In this document: positions 26,321 through 35,440 of the stretch, piece by piece
Position numbering within the stretch: position 1 is the stretch's first letter
Layout of the letters: every line of letters starts with the position of its first letter
Assembly (NCBI GenBank): GCA_047974625.1
Contig: JBKECK010000016.1
Location: forward strand, 1-64,000
DNA: 64,000 bases
Source of the DNA: CADEDH01 sp047974625
GTDB taxonomy: Bacteria; Actinomycetota; Acidimicrobiia; Acidimicrobiales; SZUA-35
Reading direction: 5' to 3'
The notes under the pieces: generated by a model
Told to the model about the DNA's origin: nothing
The model's input: the letters and a program-made list of their open reading frames with translations, nothing else
Database searches by the model: none
Made by a program: the position numbers and the translations under genes

Positions 26321-27811
26321 TCAGACGAGGTTGTCCACGAACCGTTCGAGCTGGCGGAGGTTGCGGACCTCGAAGGTGCCGTCGCAGTGGGCGCCGTACT
26401 CACCGACGATCGAATCGCCGGTGTCCCAGTAGGCGGCCGGTTCGGGGTTGAGCCAGAACAGTTTGCGGGCCCGCTTCGAGATCTCCTTGGTGATCCAGGC
26501 CTGCGAGGCGTGGTAGTTGTTGCGGGCGTCACCCAGGATCAGGACCGTCGTCTTCGGGCCGACGTCGTTGCCGTACTGCTCCCAGAATACCTCTAGGGCG
26601 TGGCCGTAGTCGGAGTGCCCGTCCACCCACACCACATCGGCCTCGGTGTTGACCCGGTGGATGGCTTCGGTGATGTCGTCCACCCCCTCGAAGTACTCGG
26701 TCACCTCGTCGAGACCATCGATGAACACGAACGCCCGGACCCGGCTGAACTGGCTGGAGATGGCGTACACCAGGTGGAGGGTGAACCGGGCGAACGCCGC
26801 CACCGAACCGGAGATGTCGGCGATCACGAAGATCTCCGGCTTGGCCGGTTTCGGGTACTTGAAGCGGGGCTCGGCCGGTACCCCGCCGTAGCTGAGGGAG
26901 TGCCGGACGGTGGAACGGAAATCGAGCGGGCCTCGGCGCTTGTGCTTGCGTTTCCGGGCCAGGCGGACCGCCAATTTCCGGGTCAGGGGGTAGATGGCCC
27001 GCCGGAGGTTCGTCATCTCCTCCCGGCTGGCGTGCATGAAGTCGACGTCCTCGGGGAGGGGTTTTCGGAGCGTCTTGGCCATGGCCTCGGCCCCCCGGTC
27101 GGCCACCAGACGGCGCCGGATCTCGGCTTCGATCTCCTTGCGGAGCTTGTCGATCCGGGACTCGTACTCGTCACGCTCCAGACGCTCCTGGAACGGGGTC
27201 AGGTCCTCGTCGGCCTGGCGGGCCTGCTCCATGAGGCGTTCCAGCACCCCGTCGAGGTCCAGGTTCCGCAGGGTCCGGTAGAGGTAGTAGGTGCCGCCGA
27301 CGGGCCGGCCCGGTTCCATGCCGGCGAACCGCTTTACGGCCTGGCGGGCGATGGCCCGCATCAGGGTGTCGTCACCCCGCAACAGGGCCTGGTAGAGCAG
27401 TTCGGCCAGGTCCTCGGGGGTGAGGCCGTCACCACCTCCCTGGCCGCCGTCACCCTGGTTGCCTTCCTGGTTCTCACTGGCCTCCGGGTCGAAATCCAGA
27501 TCGCCGTTCTCGCCGTCGGCGTCGTTGCCGATGGCGTACTCGGTACCCCGTAGTGAGAAGTAGACCTCGAACAGGGTCTCGAACGTCTTCCAATGGTTGT
27601 TGTTCTTGACCAGGGTGGCCGCCAGGGCGTACTTGAACGCGTTGCGGTCCTCCAAGGGGATGTGGCGCACCGCCTCGGCCGCGTCGATGTTCTCCGACAG
27701 CGACACCGGCAGGCCAGCGGTGCGCAACTCCTGGACGAACCCCTCTATCAGGTCGAACAGGGGCCGCTCGGCGGCGGGGGCGGCGCCGTCCGCGGTGGCG
27801 CTGGTGCTCAC
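26321..27811 (-). CDS. VWA-domain protein of the CoxE type
   Basis: A 496-residue soluble protein. The N-terminal half is charged, with a Gly/Asn/Asp-rich linker near residue 120. The C-terminal half is a CoxE-like VWA domain with the MIDAS motif in EIFVIADISGSVAAFARF (DxSxS replaced by DISGS, which fits) and VLILGDARNNYHAS. GTG 27811 overlaps the stop of the MoxR gene (GTGA). MoxR-VWA pairs act as chaperones inserting metals or assembling complexes. No CO dehydrogenase genes are nearby, so the client is unknown. Confidence 0.85.
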   Translation of the reverse strand: MSTSATADGAAPAAERPLFDLIEGFVQELRTAGLPVSLSENIDAAEAVRHIPLEDRNAFKYALAATLVKNNNHWKTFETLFEVYFSLRGTEYAIGNDADGENGDLDFDPEASENQEGNQGDGGQGGGDGLTPEDLAELLYQALLRGDDTLMRAIARQAVKRFAGMEPGRPVGGTYYLYRTLRNLDLDGVLERLMEQARQADEDLTPFQERLERDEYESRIDKLRKEIEAEIRRRLVADRGAEAMAKTLRKPLPEDVDFMHASREEMTNLRRAIYPLTRKLAVRLARKRKHKRRGPLDFRSTVRHSLSYGGVPAEPRFKYPKPAKPEIFVIADISGSVAAFARFTLHLVYAISSQFSRVRAFVFIDGLDEVTEYFEGVDDITEAIHRVNTEADVVWVDGHSDYGHALEVFWEQYGNDVGPKTTVLILGDARNNYHASQAWITKEISKRARKLFWLNPEPAAYWDTGDSIVGEYGAHCDGTFEVRNLRQLERFVDNLV

Positions 27812-28704
27812 GACGGCGTGGCCGCCTCGAAGTGGGCTGCGGAGTTGGCCGAGAACTCCTTGATGGCCTTGTCGATGTCGGACCGATACTTGAGCAGGAT
27901 GTTGACCGTGTCGACAGCCTGCCGCTCGTCGATCTGGTCGATCCCCAGCAGCACCAGGGTGCGGGCCCAATCAAGGGTCTCCGACACCGACGGAGCCTTC
28001 TTGAGCTCGAGCTGGCGAACCGACCGGACGATCCGGGCCACCTGGTCGGCCAGGTTGTCGCTGATGTCGGGCACCTTGGTGAGCACGATCTCCTTCTCGC
28101 GGTCCATCTCCGGGTAGTCGAGGTGGAGGAACAGGCAGCGCCGCTTCAGGGCCTCGGACAGCTCACGGGTGTTGTTGGAGGTGAGGAAGACCAGGGGAAT
28201 CTGCTTCGCCTCGATCGTGCCCAGCTCGGGGATCGATACCTGGTAGTCCGACAGGATCTCCAGCAGCAGGGCCTCGGTTTCCAGCTCGACCCGGTCCACC
28301 TCGTCGATCAGGAGGACCACCGGGTCGTCAGCGGTGATGGCCTCGAGCAGGGGCCGGGTGAGCAGGAACTCGTCGGAGAAGATGTCGTCCTGGATCTCGG
28401 TCCAGCTGGCGTCGTCGCTCTCGGCCTGGATCCGCAACAGCTGCTTCTTGTAGTTCCACTCGTAGAGGGCCTTGGACTCGTCGAGGCCCTCGTAGCACTG
28501 GAGGCGGATCAGCCGGGAACCCGTCATCTCGGCCACCGACTTGGCCAGCTGGGTCTTACCGGTTCCGGCCGGTCCCTCGATGAGGACGGGCTTACCCAGC
28601 CGGTCGGCAAGGTAGGCGACCCCGGCGATCGAATCGTCAGCCAGGTAGTCGACCTGTGCGAGGCCCTGACGGACGGCATCGACGGACTCAAAGCGGTGGC
28701 TCAT
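27808..28704 (-). CDS. MoxR-type AAA+ ATPase
   Basis: A 298-residue AAA+ protein. Walker A is EGPAGTGKTQLAKSVAE, Walker B is VVLLIDEVDRVELETEALLL, sensor 1 is PLVFLTSNNTRELSEALKRR, and the arginine-finger region RRCLFLHLDYP follows. It matches CoxD/MoxR proteins that work with VWA partners, here the downstream gene with a 4-base overlap. ATG 28704 starts at MSHRFESVDA. Divergent from the CbxX gene with only 70 bases between starts, so the promoters must overlap. Confidence 0.9.
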   Translation of the reverse strand: MSHRFESVDAVRQGLAQVDYLADDSIAGVAYLADRLGKPVLIEGPAGTGKTQLAKSVAEMTGSRLIRLQCYEGLDESKALYEWNYKKQLLRIQAESDDASWTEIQDDIFSDEFLLTRPLLEAITADDPVVLLIDEVDRVELETEALLLEILSDYQVSIPELGTIEAKQIPLVFLTSNNTRELSEALKRRCLFLHLDYPEMDREKEIVLTKVPDISDNLADQVARIVRSVRQLELKKAPSVSETLDWARTLVLLGIDQIDERQAVDTVNILLKYRSDIDKAIKEFSANSAAHFEAATPS

Positions 28705-28774
28705 GGTCGACACCGTACAAGACGGTGCATCCCGACGGTCAATACGAATAGGCACGGCACTAGCCTCGGCGCTG

Positions 28775-30232
28775 ATGGATCGCGGGTTGACCACTGCCGT
28801 GGACGCCTTCGTCGACGCGGTCGGCGGTGCCCTCGTGGAGGCCGCGGCCGGTACGTCGGTGGATCAGGACCAGCTCCGGCGGGACGCCCTGCTGGAGGCG
28901 TTCTCCCTGTGCTGCGCCCTGATCGACGCCGACGGTCGCCACACCGACGACGAGCTGTGGGCCCTGGTGGCCGCCTTCACCCACCTCGGCCACATTCCCG
29001 GGGCCACCACGCCGGCCACGATCCGGGAGAACGGGCTCGTGGCCGGGAAGCGGACCTGGCTCAACACCCCGTCGGAGCTGCTACTCACCCTGGTGGAGGT
29101 GGACGCCCGGCGGCACACCACCCTGGCCCGCCGCTACTACGACGCGGCCATGGCCCTGGCCCACACGGTGGCCTCGCTCGACGCCTATCCGGCGGAATCG
29201 GAGTTGGAGGCCATCGACGCCTACCGCCGCCTGGTGATGGCCTCGCTGCCCACCGGGCGGCCCGGGGCACCGGGAACCCAGGCTCCGGCCGGCCGAGCCG
29301 ACCCCGCCCCGGCCGACGCGGCCGATGGGGCGGCGGCCGACCCCGAGCCCGACCCGCCGGCCGAGCCGATCGACGACCTCCTGGCCGAGCTGGACCGTCT
29401 CATCGGGCTGGATCCGGTGAAGCGGGAGGTGCGCCTGCTCACCGCCCTCCTCCGGGTCCAGCAGCTGCGCCAGGAGCGGGGCCTGCCGGTGGTTGACAAG
29501 ACAAACCACCTGATCTTCAGCGGCAACCCGGGCACCGGGAAGACCACCGTGGCCCGGCTCCTGGCCCGCATCTACCGGAGCCTGGGGGTGGTGAGCCGGG
29601 GTCACCTGACCGAGGTGGACCGCAGTGGCCTGGTGGTCGGCTTCGTCGGCCAGACCGCCACCCGGGTGGCTGAGGTGTTCGAGGCCGCCGACGGTGGGGT
29701 CCTGCTGATCGACGAGGCCTACTCCCTGACCCGGGGTGGGGAACGGGACTTCGGTCGGGAAGCCATCGACGCGGTGGTGAAGCAGGTGGAGGACCGCCGC
29801 CGGACGATGGTGGTGATCCTGGCCGGTTATCCGGCCGAGATGGCCGATCTGGTGGCCACCAATCCGGGCTTCCAGAGCCGGTTCCCGAAGACCATCCTCT
29901 TCCCCGACTACAGCGACACCGAGCTGGTCCTGATCCTGGACCGGATCGCCGAGGGCTCCGCCTACCGTCTGACCGACGAGGCCGACGAGGCGGCCGCCGC
30001 CTGGTTCGGCTGTCACCCCCGGGGCCCGGGGTTCGGCAACGGGCGCCTGGCCCGGAACCTGTTCGAGGCCGCCGTGGCCAACCACGCCACCCGGCTGGTG
30101 GATATCGAGAACCCCACCGACGTCCAGCTCACCACCCTGGAAGCCGTCGACATCGCCCCCGTTCCCACCGGCGCCGGCGACACGCCCCCGAACGCCGGCG
30201 CCCTGGCCGAGGAACCGACGCCGCCGCGATGA
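28775..30232 (+). CDS. CbxX/CfqX-type AAA+ ATPase with TerB-like N-terminal region
   Basis: A 485-residue protein. Residues 1-160 resemble a TerB-type helical domain (LEAFSLCCALIDADGRHTDD). A Pro/Ala linker follows, then a CbxX/EccA AAA+ domain: LIGLDPVKREVRLLTALL, Walker A FSGNPGTGKTTVARLLA, pore-loop-type LVVGFVGQTATRVAEVFEAA, Walker B VLLIDEAYSLTRGG and sensor PGFQSRFPKTILFPDY. Related ATPases serve type VII secretion (EccA) or Rubisco activation. No ESX genes or Rubisco are nearby, so the substrate is unknown. Confidence 0.85.
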   Translation: MDRGLTTAVDAFVDAVGGALVEAAAGTSVDQDQLRRDALLEAFSLCCALIDADGRHTDDELWALVAAFTHLGHIPGATTPATIRENGLVAGKRTWLNTPSELLLTLVEVDARRHTTLARRYYDAAMALAHTVASLDAYPAESELEAIDAYRRLVMASLPTGRPGAPGTQAPAGRADPAPADAADGAAADPEPDPPAEPIDDLLAELDRLIGLDPVKREVRLLTALLRVQQLRQERGLPVVDKTNHLIFSGNPGTGKTTVARLLARIYRSLGVVSRGHLTEVDRSGLVVGFVGQTATRVAEVFEAADGGVLLIDEAYSLTRGGERDFGREAIDAVVKQVEDRRRTMVVILAGYPAEMADLVATNPGFQSRFPKTILFPDYSDTELVLILDRIAEGSAYRLTDEADEAAAAWFGCHPRGPGFGNGRLARNLFEAAVANHATRLVDIENPTDVQLTTLEAVDIAPVPTGAGDTPPNAGALAEEPTPPR

Positions 30233-30286
30233 GGCCCCGGGCCTAAACGCACCATGACACCGCGAAGCCGACACCGCCCCGCGATG

Positions 30287-30344
30287 AGGCCTCGTACGAA
30301 GAGCCAACAACACAGAGGCCTCGGACGAAGAGCCAACAACACAG
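30287..30344 (+). repeat. two tandem 29-bp repeats upstream of pspA
   Basis: Units at 30287-30315 and 30316-30344 differ at one base (CTCGTACG versus CTCGGACG). They lie about 95 bases before the pspA start and may be regulatory or simply slippage products. Confidence 0.7.
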
Positions 30345-30438
30345 CAGGTTTCGGCCGTGCGTCGGGCTGATTCCCGCCCCTGGGGACTAGTTCCGGGTGT
30401 ACGGGGTCGTGACCTCGTCCGGGGGTAGCATTCGACCC

Positions 30439-31251
30439 ATGTTCAAGTTGCTGAGGCGTTGGTGGAACTACCTGGTGGCTCGGGGCGAGTCCAGCTTCAA
30501 CGAGCGCGCCGACCCGAAGATCCAGCTTGAACAGGCGATCAACGAGGCCAACCAGCAGCACCGCCAGCTGAAGGAGCAGGCGGCCAACGTCATCGCCCAC
30601 CAGAAGCAGACCGAGATCCGCCTCAACCGGGCCATGGAGGAGTACGAGAAGGTCTCCGGGAACGCCCGCCAAGCGGTGATGATGGCCGACGACGCCCAGA
30701 AGAAGGGCGACCAGGAGAAGATGGCCCAGTACACGACGGCGGCGGAGTCCTTCGCCAACCGGATGGTGGCCCTGGAGCAAGAGGTCGAGGACCTGAAGGC
30801 CCTGCACCTGCAGGCTTCGCAGGCGGCCGAGCAGGCGAAGCAGGCCGTCAACCAGAACTCGGCGGCGCTGCAGAAGAAGCTGTCGGAGCGCCAGAAGCTC
30901 CTGTCCCAGCTCGACCAGGCCAAGATGCAGGAGCAGCTCAACTCGGCCATGTCGTCGCTGTCGGAGCGGGTCGGCGAGGAGGTCCCCACCTTCGAGGAGG
31001 TGCGGGAGAAGGTGGAGAGCCGTTACGCCAAGGCCAAGGGCGCCTCGGAACTGGCCCAGAACTCGGTGGAGGGCCGGATGTTGGAGGTCGAGCAGGCCTC
31101 CATGAACGTCGAGGCCCAGGCCCGCCTGAGCGATATCAGGTCGCAGCTCGGCCTGGAGGCCCCGGCGTCCGAGCCGATGGCGGCGCCCGCGGTCGATCAG
31201 CAGGCCTCGGAGCCGGCCGCCCCCCAGACCGACACCAGCACCACCTCCTGA
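30439..31251 (+). CDS. pspA: PspA/IM30/Vipp1-family membrane-stress protein
   Basis: A 270-residue coiled-coil protein. The N-terminal amphipathic region (FKLLRRWWNYLVARGESSFN) is followed by the PspA signature ADPKIQLEQAINEANQQHRQ and long heptad helices. The last 40 residues are a disordered Pro/Ala/Gln/Thr tail absent from E. coli PspA. The family forms ESCRT-III-like polymers that protect the inner membrane. ATG 30439. It is convergent with proB; no PspF-type or PspBC regulator is nearby. Confidence 0.92.
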   Translation: MFKLLRRWWNYLVARGESSFNERADPKIQLEQAINEANQQHRQLKEQAANVIAHQKQTEIRLNRAMEEYEKVSGNARQAVMMADDAQKKGDQEKMAQYTTAAESFANRMVALEQEVEDLKALHLQASQAAEQAKQAVNQNSAALQKKLSERQKLLSQLDQAKMQEQLNSAMSSLSERVGEEVPTFEEVREKVESRYAKAKGASELAQNSVEGRMLEVEQASMNVEAQARLSDIRSQLGLEAPASEPMAAPAVDQQASEPAAPQTDTSTTS

Positions 31252-31274
31252 ACCGCGGTGTTGCCACCGCCGGA

Positions 31275-32381
31275 TCAGGCGGAGGCGGCCGGCAGCATGA
31301 CGAGGTCGTCCCGGTGGATGACCTCGTCGGTCAGGTCGTCGGGTACCTCGGAGGTGCGACGTCCGGCGTGGAGCCCAAGCTGTTCGCTCGACCATCGCAC
31401 CAGGCCCTTGGCGAACACCTCCCCATCCTGATCGGCCACCTCGACGGCGTCATCGGCGGGGAACGTCCCCTCGATCTTGCGGATCCCGGCCGGCAGCAGC
31501 GAGCTGCTGCGCTCGGTGAGCGCCCGGCGGGCCCCGTCGTCGACGACGATCCGGCCCGTCGACCGCAGGGCGAAGGCGATCCACAGTTTCCGGGCCGACA
31601 GGCGGGCCGCCCGGGGCCGGAACGTGGTGCCGATCCCGTCCGCCCCGGCCATGGCGTCGTTGATCACCCGGGGCCGGTCGGCCTGGGCGATGACCGTGGC
31701 CACCCCCGACCAGGTGGCGATCTTGGCCGCGGCCAGTTTGGAGGCCATCCCGCCCCGCCCGGCCGACGAGCCGGGGCCGCCGGCCATCTCCTCGAGCCGC
31801 TGGTCGAACTCGATGATCTCCTCGATCAGGGAGGCGTCGGTGTCGGCCCGCGGGTCGGCGGTGAACAGGCCGGCGGTGTCGGTGAGCAGCACCAACCGGT
31901 CGGCGTCGATCAGGTGGGCGACCAGGGCGGCCAGCCGGTCGTTGTCGCCGAAACGAATGTCGTCGTCGGCCACGGCGTCGTTCTCGTTGATGACCGGGAC
32001 GGCGCGGTGGGCCAGGAGGGCGGAGATCGTGTCCCGGCTCTTGAGGTACCGGTTCCGGAACCAGAAGTCGGTCGGGGCCAGCAGCACCTGGCCGGACACC
32101 AGGCCCTCGGCGGCCAGGGCCGCCTGGTAGGTGGCCATGAGGTGGATCTGGCCTACGGCCGAGGCGGCCCGCAGGATGGCCTCGTCGCGGGGCCGGTCGT
32201 GGGGGTCGAACCCGAAGGGTCGCAGCCCGGTGGCGATGGCGGCGCTGGTGACCACCACGACCTGGTGGCCGTCGGTGATCGCCCGGGCCACCTCGGCGGC
32301 CAGTTTGGACACCGCGGCTCCCCGGAGGGCCCCGTCCTCGGTCACCAGTGACGATGACCCGATCTTGACCACTACTCGCAC
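31275..32381 (-). CDS. proB: glutamate 5-kinase with PUA domain
   Basis: A 368-residue enzyme that phosphorylates glutamate in the first step of proline synthesis. Amino-acid-kinase motifs VVVKIGSSSLV, VVVVTSAAIATG, PVINENDAVADDDIRFGDND and GSSAGRGGMASKLAAAKIA are present. A C-terminal PUA domain follows from about residue 270 (RTGRIVVDDGARRALTERSS). Start GTG 32381. It lies 64 bases downstream of obgE in the common obgE-proB order. proA is not in the window. Confidence 0.95.
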   Translation of the reverse strand: MRVVVKIGSSSLVTEDGALRGAAVSKLAAEVARAITDGHQVVVVTSAAIATGLRPFGFDPHDRPRDEAILRAASAVGQIHLMATYQAALAAEGLVSGQVLLAPTDFWFRNRYLKSRDTISALLAHRAVPVINENDAVADDDIRFGDNDRLAALVAHLIDADRLVLLTDTAGLFTADPRADTDASLIEEIIEFDQRLEEMAGGPGSSAGRGGMASKLAAAKIATWSGVATVIAQADRPRVINDAMAGADGIGTTFRPRAARLSARKLWIAFALRSTGRIVVDDGARRALTERSSSLLPAGIRKIEGTFPADDAVEVADQDGEVFAKGLVRWSSEQLGLHAGRRTSEVPDDLTDEVIHRDDLVMLPAASA

Positions 32382-32445
32382 CGTTGGTCACCCTCATTCG
32401 ATCGAAGCCGGGCCGGGGACGGCCGCCCGGGGGTCGCGACCCGGC

Positions 32446-33702
32446 TCACAGGTCTGACTCGTAATCGAACTCGAAGCTACCGATCCGAACCGTCTCCCCG
32501 TCGTCCACCCCGGCCCGGCGGAGGGCCTTGTCGACCCCGAGGCGGTCGAGCCGGTGCCGGGCGTAGTCGAGCGCCCCGACGTCGGTCAGGTCCGACAGGG
32601 CCACCGCCCGTTCCGCCTGGCGGCCGACCACCCGCCACACCCCGTCCGGGTCCCGCACCACCGTCACCCCGGTCGGTTCGGGCCGGTGGAGCACGTGGGC
32701 GGGCCGGGTCGGCTCGACCTCCCGGGCCGCGGTGACCATCTCAGACAGGCGCCAGACCAGGGGGCGCACGTTGTGACCGGTCACGGCCGAGATGGCCAGA
32801 TCGACCGGGGCGTCGTCGCCCCAGTCGTCAGGGGTGATCTGATCGGCCTTGGAGCCGACCACCAGGGTGGGCCGGTCGGCCAGTTCGGGCCTGAACGCGG
32901 CCAGTTCCCGTTGGAGGATCTCGAGTTGGCGACGGGGGCTGGGCCCATCCACCGAGGTCAGGTCGAGGAGATAGACGAGGACCCGGGCCCGTTCGGTGTG
33001 ACGCAGGAACTGGAGGCCGAGCCCGTGGCCGTCGCTGGCTCCCTCGATCAGGCCGGGCAGATCGGCCACCACGAACTGGTGGTCGTCGTCGGCCCGGACC
33101 ACCCCGAGATTGGGTTCGAGGGTGGTGAAGGGGTAGTCGGCCACCTTCGGTTTGGCGGCCGAGATCACCGAGATGAGGGTGCTCTTGCCGACGCTGGGAA
33201 ACCCGACGAGGGCCACGTCGGCCAGGAGCCTGAGCTCCAGCCGGTACCAGGTGTCCGGGCGGGACTCGCCCTGTTCGGCGAAGGCGGGGGCCCGGCGCCG
33301 GTTGGTCAGGAACCGGGCGTTGCCCCGACCGCCGGTGCCGCCGGGGGCGGCCAGCCAGCGGTCGCCGGGGGCGGCCAGGTCAGCCAGGATCTCGCCGGTG
33401 TCCCGGTCGTGGACCACGGTGCCCACCGGGACCGGCACGACATTGTCGGCGCCGCGCCGGCCGTGCTTGTTGGAGCCCTGGCCGTGGGTGCCGTTCTCCC
33501 CGCCCCGAAACGGGTAGTCCCGGAAGGCGAGGAGGGAGGCCACGTTGACGTCGGCTTCGAGCCACACCGCCCCGCCGGCGCCGCCGTCACCGCCGTCGGG
33601 GCCGCCCTTGGGTACGTGGGCTTCCCGACGGAACGAGACACAGCCGGCGCCGCCGTCTCCGCCCCGTACGCAGAGGTTGCACTCGTCGACGAAGTTGGAC
33701 AC
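32446..33702 (-). CDS. obgE: Obg family GTPase
   Basis: A 418-residue GTPase for ribosome assembly and stress response. The N-terminal Obg fold is glycine-rich (NLCVRGGDGGAGCVSFRRE, GGDGGAGGAVWLEADVN). The G domain has GFPSVGKSTLI (G1), DLPGLIEG (G3) and VGSKAD (G4, an NKxD variant). The C-terminal OCT domain begins near GVTVVRDPDGVWRVVGRQAE. Start GTG 33702. The usual gene order rplU-rpmA-obgE is interrupted here by three Tad/TadE genes. Confidence 0.95.
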   Translation of the reverse strand: MSNFVDECNLCVRGGDGGAGCVSFRREAHVPKGGPDGGDGGAGGAVWLEADVNVASLLAFRDYPFRGGENGTHGQGSNKHGRRGADNVVPVPVGTVVHDRDTGEILADLAAPGDRWLAAPGGTGGRGNARFLTNRRRAPAFAEQGESRPDTWYRLELRLLADVALVGFPSVGKSTLISVISAAKPKVADYPFTTLEPNLGVVRADDDHQFVVADLPGLIEGASDGHGLGLQFLRHTERARVLVYLLDLTSVDGPSPRRQLEILQRELAAFRPELADRPTLVVGSKADQITPDDWGDDAPVDLAISAVTGHNVRPLVWRLSEMVTAAREVEPTRPAHVLHRPEPTGVTVVRDPDGVWRVVGRQAERAVALSDLTDVGALDYARHRLDRLGVDKALRRAGVDDGETVRIGSFEFDYESDL

Positions 33703-33727
33703 CGCATCCCAGGATACGGGGTCGCGA

Positions 33728-35440
33728 CTACTCCACGAGGTGGACGGGCCCGCCGACCACCTTCACCGACCAGGTGGTCCGGTCGTTGACCGCGGTGCCG
33801 CCCTCGGGGGTGTAGCGGATCTTCCACCAACAGTTGGAGCCGCAGCTGTAGCCGGCCGGGAGCCGGGTGGTCACCTGGATCCACTGGTCCTGGAAGCGGG
33901 CCTTGGTGACGTCGAGGCAGGGCACCCCCGAGCACGTGTCGTTGCCGGTCGGCGTGCTGTCGGGCCAAGCCACCGGGTCGGTGCACATCTTGCCCACGGC
34001 GCAGTTCACCAGCCTCCAGTCGAAGGAGACCGGGTTACCGGACGGATCGAGGAACTGGACGTTGTCCATCCCCTCACCCGGGTCGAACATGGTGATGGTC
34101 ACGTCACGGCCGGCGTACTGCTCGGAGATCTCGGCCAGATAGAACTCGGCGACGTTGCCGGCCCCGTCGAACGGAGGCCGCCACACCGGCAGCCATTCGA
34201 GGGCGTACACCTGGGGGCAGGTAGCGTCAGTGAGGCTGCTGCAGAGCTGGGTGTCGGTGCTCGGCCGGGCCCGGATGGCGAAGTCGTTCTTGCCGGTCTC
34301 AGTCGAGTTCGGTGTGGTGCTGGTGCGGATGTACCACCGCCCCTCCCCCGCCGGTCCGGCCGGGATGACGTGGAACGGCCACCAGCGGCTGTACGCGCTC
34401 AGCTTGTACTTGCAGGCGGACTTCGACCAGGTGATGTCCCGGACCGGGGCCGCTTCCAGGTTGTCCTGGTCGTAGAGATACGTCGAGTCGTTGGCGTAGA
34501 CCCGGGTACGGAGCCTTGGCCCGTTGGCGCTCCAGTCGTAGGCGCTGTTGTAGTCGTCGGTGGGGTCGTTGTCGGTGCAGAGTCCGGGCTCGAACACCTC
34601 GAGGACGACGTCGCCGGCCCCCGGTGGGACGTCGACCACGTAGGTGTAGGCGCCCTCGTCGTAGGTCGGGTTGGCGCCCCCGTTGGGCCCGTTGCAGGGG
34701 GCGTAGGTGTCCCCGCCGGCGGCGGCGGTGCCGATGTAGCCGACCCCGAACGGGTCACCGTTCTGGTGGTCGTAGCACCAGCCGCTCACGCTCAGCCAGA
34801 CCCCGTCCGACGGTTGGCCCAGTTCGGCACTGGTCAGATTGCCGGTGCCCAACCCGTTGGTGGGATTCCCCATCTTGACCGGGTCGCTCTGGGTGGCGAT
34901 GGCCTGCCGTTCGATGGCGATCTCGTCGAGGACGACGGCCCCGAAGAACGACTGGGCGGTCGTGTCGATGTCCACCTGGAGGCCGGTGCGGTTGGCCACG
35001 GTGTTGACGGTGATGGTGGCGTTGGCGTCCCCGCCGTGCGTCGCCACCCATTCGGGCGAACGGTAGCCGTTGCGGGCCGCGGTCTCGTGGGCCACCTCGA
35101 CCGCCTTGGCCTCATCGGGCAACCAGACGGTGCCGGCCAGGGAGGCGGCGTCGGCGGTGCGCTGGGCCTCGTCGGCGCGAACGTACCAATAGCCCACGTC
35201 GGTGGCGAACGCGGCGAAGATCATCAGGGGGATGATGATCAGGGCCGACATCGGCAAGATGTACCCCGCCTCATTCCGGCGCCCCCCGCCTGGGGGCGGG
35301 GCCGGCGACGCCGACCGTCGAACCGGTGGCGCAGCCCGCCCGGCCCGTCGCCCGGGGGTTCGCCGTATGGGTTGGGTTTTCGACATGCTGTTCATTCCTT
35401 GCCCCGTCATTCCTTGCCCCGTCATTTCTTGCCCCGTCAT
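33728..35440 (-). CDS. TadG/TadE-like pseudopilin-associated protein with large extracellular domain
   Basis: A protein of 552-570 residues depending on start. After a Pro/Arg-rich N-terminus comes one membrane helix (AGYILPMSALIIIPLMIFAA) with TadG-like Asp/Ala-rich sequence (YVRADEAQRTADAASLAG). A long outside region with many Cys (for example SGWCYDHQNGDPFG) and beta-rich character follows. The first ATG (35440) overlaps the TadE stop as ATGA. Further in-frame ATGs follow at 15-base intervals, down to 35386, which has AAGGA upstream. It is the third gene of a tadE-tadE-tadG-like operon for pilus or surface assembly. Confidence 0.75.
   Translation of the reverse strand: MTGQEMTGQGMTGQGMNSMSKTQPIRRTPGRRAGRAAPPVRRSASPAPPPGGGRRNEAGYILPMSALIIIPLMIFAAFATDVGYWYVRADEAQRTADAASLAGTVWLPDEAKAVEVAHETAARNGYRSPEWVATHGGDANATITVNTVANRTGLQVDIDTTAQSFFGAVVLDEIAIERQAIATQSDPVKMGNPTNGLGTGNLTSAELGQPSDGVWLSVSGWCYDHQNGDPFGVGYIGTAAAGGDTYAPCNGPNGGANPTYDEGAYTYVVDVPPGAGDVVLEVFEPGLCTDNDPTDDYNSAYDWSANGPRLRTRVYANDSTYLYDQDNLEAAPVRDITWSKSACKYKLSAYSRWWPFHVIPAGPAGEGRWYIRTSTTPNSTETGKNDFAIRARPSTDTQLCSSLTDATCPQVYALEWLPVWRPPFDGAGNVAEFYLAEISEQYAGRDVTITMFDPGEGMDNVQFLDPSGNPVSFDWRLVNCAVGKMCTDPVAWPDSTPTGNDTCSGVPCLDVTKARFQDQWIQVTTRLPAGYSCGSNCWWKIRYTPEGGTAVNDRTTWSVKVVGGPVHLVE
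35396..35440 (-). repeat. three tandem 15-bp units, each with a start codon and RBS-like core
   Basis: Reading on the minus strand: ATGACGGGGCAAGAA, ATGACGGGGCAAGGA, ATGACGGGGCAAGGA, then ATGAAC. Each unit encodes Met-Thr-Gly-Gln-Glu/Gly and supplies a possible Shine-Dalgarno (AAGGA) for the next ATG. Slippage could change the number of start sites. Confidence 0.8.

Noticed and set aside
26600..29496. Long plus-strand frames opposite the VWA and MoxR genes
   Set aside because: They mirror codons of conserved ATPase and VWA domains and lack ribosome binding sites.
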